Assembly: GCA_030626185.1 (NCBI GenBank)
Contig: DAOUPL010000012.1
Span: forward strand, 1-18,206
DNA length: 18,206 nt
DNA from: a bacterium
GTDB lineage: Bacteria > Babelota > Babeliae > Babelales > Vermiphilaceae
Reading direction: 5' to 3'
The translations under genes and the position numbers were made by a program. Below the pieces are notes generated by a model. It saw only the letters and a program-made list of their open reading frames with translations. It did not search any database and was not told the origin of the DNA. Position 1 is the first letter of the stretch. The number at the start of each line of letters is the position of its first letter. Positions 14,874-18,206 of this stretch are shown in pieces.

Positions 14874-15605
14874 ATGCTAAAAATCAAAAGTTTATTATTT
14901 ATATTTGCGGTAATCATTTCTACACATACAAAAACAGATTCAATATTAGAATATATGAATCTACACAACATAAATTTTTATGAAGCTTGTCATATGAAAT
15001 ATTATGAAGAAAAAGATAAATTTATACACTGGCGATTTGAACATTTAAAACGACAAATGAAACTATCCAACATGCCTATACAATTAAAAACCATTTATAA
15101 TGCCAACAGCATAAATGGTTTTAGTAATTATAGGCAAAAAACTGTTTCAATCACAGAGGGCATGTTAAAGAAACACAGCATAGAAGAAATTATGGGCACC
15201 ATATTTCACGAGCTTGGACACATAAAATTTCACTCAAAAAATAAACATCAAAAAACAGTAAAACTGGAAAAAATAATAAAAGGTTATAATCATATACCAT
15301 CTTTAATCAAATACAACCCAATAGTCCTACAAAGTCTTGCTCTAATCAAATTAACTGAACTCAAGTGCAGACGATCAGAAGAAATTTATTGCGATAACCA
15401 AGCTATAAAACATAAAAACTATTCTTTAAAAGGTTTTTCCAAGAAAACAAAGTCTCCTCACTCAAGACGCGAAGCAATATTTTTAACTCATCCATCAGAC
15501 AAAACTCGTATTTTCAACGAAGAATACCAACAGAAAAAACCTGCCGAACGAACATTTGCCGACTGGATAAAAAAGAAAGTATTTGTTGACGGGCTTTGTA
15601 TTTAG
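14874..15605 (+). CDS. Exported or membrane-linked M48-type zinc metallopeptidase
   Basis: The 243-residue product begins with a signal-peptide-like stretch (about 4-17). The active site is HELGH (112-116), where the two His bind zinc and Glu113 is catalytic. A second motif, R-R-S-E-E-I-Y-C-D (166-174), supplies the third ligand (Glu169 or Glu170, the family's E-x-x-x-D pattern). Near the C-terminus THPSDKTRI (205-213) matches the THP-x-x-x-x-R signature of family M48. M48 enzymes degrade misfolded or surplus proteins at the envelope. This copy is short and lacks the multiple membrane helices of HtpX, closer to BepA/LoiP-type periplasmic peptidases, though without TPR repeats. AAAGG lies 7 bases before the ATG. 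The gene stops exactly at the edge of R2 and looks like a repeat-bracketed cassette. It is AT-richer and Lys-richer than the operon genes. Confidence 0.8.
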   Translation: MLKIKSLLFIFAVIISTHTKTDSILEYMNLHNINFYEACHMKYYEEKDKFIHWRFEHLKRQMKLSNMPIQLKTIYNANSINGFSNYRQKTVSITEGMLKKHSIEEIMGTIFHELGHIKFHSKNKHQKTVKLEKIIKGYNHIPSLIKYNPIVLQSLALIKLTELKCRRSEEIYCDNQAIKHKNYSLKGFSKKTKSPHSRREAIFLTHPSDKTRIFNEEYQQKKPAERTFADWIKKKVFVDGLCI

Positions 15606-15702
15606 CACGTCCAACTGGTTGCGCACAACTTATAAATCAAAAAGTCATCTTAATCACCCCGCCAAGTCATCTTTATTTTTGACATGAGAGAAATTATACG
15701 AC
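15606..15702. repeat. Direct repeat copy R2 (97 bp), right of the M48 gene
   Basis: It begins at the base after the M48 stop codon and is the partner of R1 (14661-14758). Read on the minus strand, both copies begin a similar short frame (start, S-K-I/L-K-M-T-W). It is open for about 30 codons in R1 and stopped after 11 in R2, so it may be a decayed coding sequence. Confidence 0.85.
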
Positions 15703-15723
15703 ATCCTCGCAACAATAAAGCTC

Positions 15724-15751
15724 TTTAAAAAAGTTACAATTTTACTAAAAT
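15724..15751 (+). promoter_or_regulatory. Possible promoter of the acidic two-domain protein gene
   Basis: TTTAAA (15724-15729) and TAAAAT (15746-15751) are 16 bases apart, 30 bases before the ATG. The match is plausible but unremarkable in AT-rich DNA. Confidence 0.3.
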
Positions 15752-15781
15752 AACTAGTAAAAAGCATTTAAGGAGCTAACT

Positions 15782-16198
15782 ATGAACGACAAATTAACAA
15801 CCTTGCAAGCATATGAAGCCATGCAGAGATTTCTAGAAATATATTTTCATCAAACAGACTCTGACAGCTTAGCTGTTCTGTTGGGTGGAATGCAACTTCT
15901 TGTGGACGGCACATCTGCTGATCAAGCGATGTTAGAAGATTGGGTAGAAATCACAAAAAACAACAATGAATTATCCACAATCGATGGATTTAATGCAATG
16001 AAAACATTTTTTCATGACTTCTATCAAGACTCTTCATCAACAAACGTCCACAAATTACTGAAAGACCTTGATTCTGTTACAAAGCCTGATACCAATAATG
16101 AAACATGGAACAATTGGGTGCAAAGTGCTGAAAAAGCGATAAAAGAACCATTACCGCGCGGCATCCAATGGGCTGAACCGCCCACCAACGCATCTTAA
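15782..16198 (+). CDS. Small acidic protein with two tandem copies of one domain
   Basis: The 138-residue product has no signal peptide or membrane segment, so it is probably cytoplasmic. Residues 7-56 and 66-114 are two copies of one unit. Each starts with T-(L/I)-x-(A/G)-(Y/F)-x-A-M, continues with an aromatic-rich helix, then D/S-rich sequence and L-L, and ends in x-x-W-V, with W54 matching W112. The first copy reads L-L-G-G-M-Q-L-L-V-D-G-T-S-A-D, a pattern I associate from memory with small proteins found near polymorphic toxins, possibly immunity proteins. That link is unverified and no toxin is encoded nearby. AAGGAG (15770-15775) lies 6 bases before the ATG, which gives good support for translation. 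Function is unknown. Confidence 0.72.
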   Translation: MNDKLTTLQAYEAMQRFLEIYFHQTDSDSLAVLLGGMQLLVDGTSADQAMLEDWVEITKNNNELSTIDGFNAMKTFFHDFYQDSSSTNVHKLLKDLDSVTKPDTNNETWNNWVQSAEKAIKEPLPRGIQWAEPPTNAS

Positions 16199-16330
16199 AT
16201 CCACCAACAAACCAATCGATATGGCAAAAGATTGTTGATAAAGTGCGATTCGACATCTTATGCGTGTAAGCTAGCAAGCAATCCACCCGCCGTCCATGCT
16301 TTCCGTCTTCGCTCAGAGCTATGCCGAGAC

Positions 16331-16352
16331 TTTGCGTATAAAACTACGCAAA
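16331..16352. repeat. Perfect 8-bp hairpin
   Basis: TTTGCGTA and TACGCAAA pair around a 6-base loop. No T-run follows on either strand, so it is not a standard terminator. It lies in a GC-richer patch that may be part of a dispersed intergenic repeat. Confidence 0.45.
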
Positions 16353-16487
16353 ATACAATCGCGCAAGCGCTATGGCACGGTGTTCAAAACCCCCATTAGA
16401 TCGCCCTTTCTCACTATTTTTTACAAATCTCATTACCACAGCCATAAAAAATCTTCGTCGCCAGACTTAGATTTTATGAGTTTTGCG

Positions 16488-16516
16488 TTGACAAATGGCA
16501 AAGCAAATTATATACT
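16488..16516 (+). promoter_or_regulatory. Consensus-like sigma70 promoter of dnaK
   Basis: TTGACA (16488-16493) and TATACT (16511-16516) are exactly 17 bases apart, giving a leader of about 130 bases before the dnaK ATG. Neither a CIRCE operator nor a clear heat-shock sigma box is visible, so the site alone would give strong constitutive expression. Confidence 0.75.
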
Positions 16517-16654
16517 ACTTGAAGAATTTAAAATAATACGCAACGACTTAAAAGCCACCGTATTACAAAACGAGTTTTGCTTATTTATCTCTAACTTAAA
16601 AAGTGGGGATTATAAGCGTATCATTTAATAATTTTACCAAAAAAGAGGTATTTT

Positions 16655-18206
16655 ATGTCTAAAAAGATTATCGGCATTGATTTAGGAACAACGAACTCTG
16701 TTGTTTCATTTATGGAAGGCGGCAACGCCAAAGTTATCCAAAATAAAGAGGGTAACAACACAACTCCATCTATTGTAGCATTTACTAAAGATGGCAAGCG
16801 ATTAGTTGGTGTTTTGGCAAAGCGTCAAGCAGTGACTAATCCAGAAAACACCGTTTACTCTGCAAAACGCTTTATTGGTGAGCAGTACGACAACGTGAAA
16901 AACTCACTTGGTCGCATTCCTTACTCAGTAACGCGTAAAGCAAGTGGTGCTATCAACATCAGCTGCCAAGGTAAAGATTATTCACCACAAGAGATTTCTG
17001 CGGCAATTTTGAGTCATTTAAAACAAGTTGCAGAAGAATTTTTGGGCAGCAAAGTGACTGAAGCGGTAGTTACCGTGCCAGCGTACTTTAATGATGCTCA
17101 ACGTCAAGCAACAAAAGATGCGGGTAAAATCGCTGGTCTTGACGTAAAACGAATTATTAACGAGCCAACAGCAGCAGCACTTGCGTATGGCGCAGACAAA
17201 AAGAATGACGGCAAGATTGTTGTATTCGATTTTGGTGGCGGTACATTTGACGTTTCTGTTTTAGAAGTTAGCGATGGCGTAATTGAAGTTAAATCAACAA
17301 ACGGTGACACATCTTTAGGTGGTGACGATGTTGATAATGCATTAATCGATTACTTAATTGCTGAATTCAAAAAAGATAGTGGCATTGACCTATTACAAGA
17401 TAAAATGTCGTTACAACGTTTGAAAGAATCTGCTGAAAAAGCAAAAAAAGAGCTTTCAACATTATCTGAAACAGAAATTAACTTGCCATACATTACTGCT
17501 GATGCAAGTGGTCCTAAACATTTGAACATTAAACTTTCTCGTGCAAAGCTCGAAGCTTTGTGTGCAGACATTTTTACTCGTTTGCTTGAACCATGTAAAA
17601 AAGCTCTTTCTGATGCGAAACTTTCTGCATCAGATATTAACGAAGTGATCATGGTTGGTGGTTCTACTCGAATCCCTAAAGTACAAGAATTGGTGAAAAA
17701 CTTCTTTGGCAAAGAACCAAACAAATCAGTAAACCCTGATGAAGTTGTTTCTGTTGGTGCTGCTATTCAAGGTGGTGTTTTAGCTGGTGACGTGACTGAC
17801 GTTCTATTACTTGACGTAACTCCTCTTTCTCTTGGAATTGAGACAATGGGTGGCATTACAACTCGTTTAATCGAACGTAACACAACTATTCCAACTAAAA
17901 AATCACAAATTTTCTCAACAGCTGAAAACAACCAAACATCGGTAGACATTAAAGTTTTACAAGGTGAGCGTGAATTTGCAAAAGATAACAAAGTTCTTGG
18001 CCAATTCCGTCTTGATGGTATTCCATCAGCACCTCGTGGTATCCCACAAATTGAAGTTGCGTTTGATATTGATGCTAACGGCATCGTACACGTTTCTGCA
18101 ATTGATAAAGGTACTGGTAAAGAACAAAAAATTACCATCACTTCAAGCAGCGGTTTATCAAAAGATGAAATTGATCGCATGGTCAACGAAGCAAAAGAAC
18201 ATGAAC
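16655..18206 (+). CDS. dnaK: Chaperone DnaK (Hsp70), 3' end outside window
   Basis: DnaK is the ATP-driven Hsp70 chaperone that binds exposed hydrophobic peptides, working with DnaJ and GrpE. The first 517 residues are present. Phosphate-1 motif DLGTTNS is at 9-15, V-P-A-Y-F-N-D-A-Q-R at 141-150, and N-E-P-T-A-A-A-L-A-Y-G at 169-179. Phosphate-2 FDFGGGTFDVS is at 191-201 (Phe-Asp-Phe where Tyr-Asp-Leu is common). Adenosine motif V-G-G-S-T-R-I-P is at 334-341, the interdomain linker VLLLDVTPL at 383-391, and then the peptide-binding domain. About 100-120 residues, the lid, are missing beyond the edge. AGAGG lies about 6 bases before the ATG. Partner genes, if linked, lie beyond the window. Confidence 0.97.
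   Translation, partial: MSKKIIGIDLGTTNSVVSFMEGGNAKVIQNKEGNNTTPSIVAFTKDGKRLVGVLAKRQAVTNPENTVYSAKRFIGEQYDNVKNSLGRIPYSVTRKASGAINISCQGKDYSPQEISAAILSHLKQVAEEFLGSKVTEAVVTVPAYFNDAQRQATKDAGKIAGLDVKRIINEPTAAALAYGADKKNDGKIVVFDFGGGTFDVSVLEVSDGVIEVKSTNGDTSLGGDDVDNALIDYLIAEFKKDSGIDLLQDKMSLQRLKESAEKAKKELSTLSETEINLPYITADASGPKHLNIKLSRAKLEALCADIFTRLLEPCKKALSDAKLSASDINEVIMVGGSTRIPKVQELVKNFFGKEPNKSVNPDEVVSVGAAIQGGVLAGDVTDVLLLDVTPLSLGIETMGGITTRLIERNTTIPTKKSQIFSTAENNQTSVDIKVLQGEREFAKDNKVLGQFRLDGIPSAPRGIPQIEVAFDIDANGIVHVSAIDKGTGKEQKITITSSSGLSKDEIDRMVNEAKEHE

Larger units (their letters stand above)
16199..16654. other. 456-bp gene-free stretch before dnaK
   Basis: It holds a GC-richer patch (about 16285-16395) with an 8-bp perfect hairpin at 16331-16352, and the dnaK promoter at 16488-16516. 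An open frame crosses it (16296-16628), but it has no ribosome binding site and runs through the promoter. No CIRCE-type inverted repeat is seen. Confidence 0.6.

Noticed and set aside
14661..15702. R1/R2 as a CRISPR array or insertion-sequence ends
   Set aside because: There are only two copies, 97-98 bp long, with 847 bp between them holding a gene. This fits neither CRISPR repeat size nor inverted IS ends, and no transposase is present.
16296..16628. 110-codon plus-strand open frame before dnaK
   Set aside because: It has no ribosome binding site, includes a perfect hairpin, and runs through the near-consensus dnaK promoter. The peptide shows no domain-like pattern.
1..18206. tRNA or rRNA genes
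   Set aside because: A read of the gaps for T-arm sequences of the GGTTCGA type and for rRNA signature stretches found none.

Overview
The window is AT-rich DNA from a bacterium that looks Gram-negative and host-associated with a reduced genome. The signs are a PpiD-type periplasmic chaperone, exported proteins, a membrane-anchored ankyrin protein and a eukaryote-like histone H1-type protein, all beside standard housekeeping genes. This mix recalls Candidatus Dependentiae (TM6) or similar intracellular lineages. That placement is an inference from gene content, because the window holds no rRNA.

Layout. Positions 1-2750 hold the start of an exported protein running off the left edge, then three plus-strand genes: an exported alpha/beta hydrolase, an unknown exported protein, and a very basic H1-like protein. 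A 12-bp-stem hairpin at 2706-2738 separates these from a long minus-strand block (2750-13729). In transcription order that block is an ankyrin protein (its own unit), then carD, miaA, a SPOR-like membrane protein, ppiD, recA, infC, rpmI, rplT, a ZapB-like coiled-coil gene, zapA, rny, ymdB and an EamA transporter. A TTGTTG-17-TATACT promoter precedes carD. Gaps from carD to rplT are small or negative, so this is probably one large operon joining transcription control, tRNA modification, envelope folding, recombination and translation. A second promoter with an inverted repeat in its spacer precedes the division and RNA-decay part (zapB-like, zapA, rny, ymdB).

Positions 13800-16650 are accessory in character. 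About 1 kb without a credible gene carries hairpins, short repeats and a GC-rich foldable segment. Two copies of a 97-98 bp direct repeat then bracket an M48-type metallopeptidase gene. A small acidic protein made of two tandem copies of one domain follows, then a gene-free stretch carrying a consensus promoter for dnaK. dnaK runs off the right edge after 517 codons.

The best candidates for something undescribed are the repeat-bracketed peptidase cassette, the foldable segment just left of it, and the duplicated-domain acidic protein. RecA also carries an unusual one-residue-longer DNA-binding loop L2.
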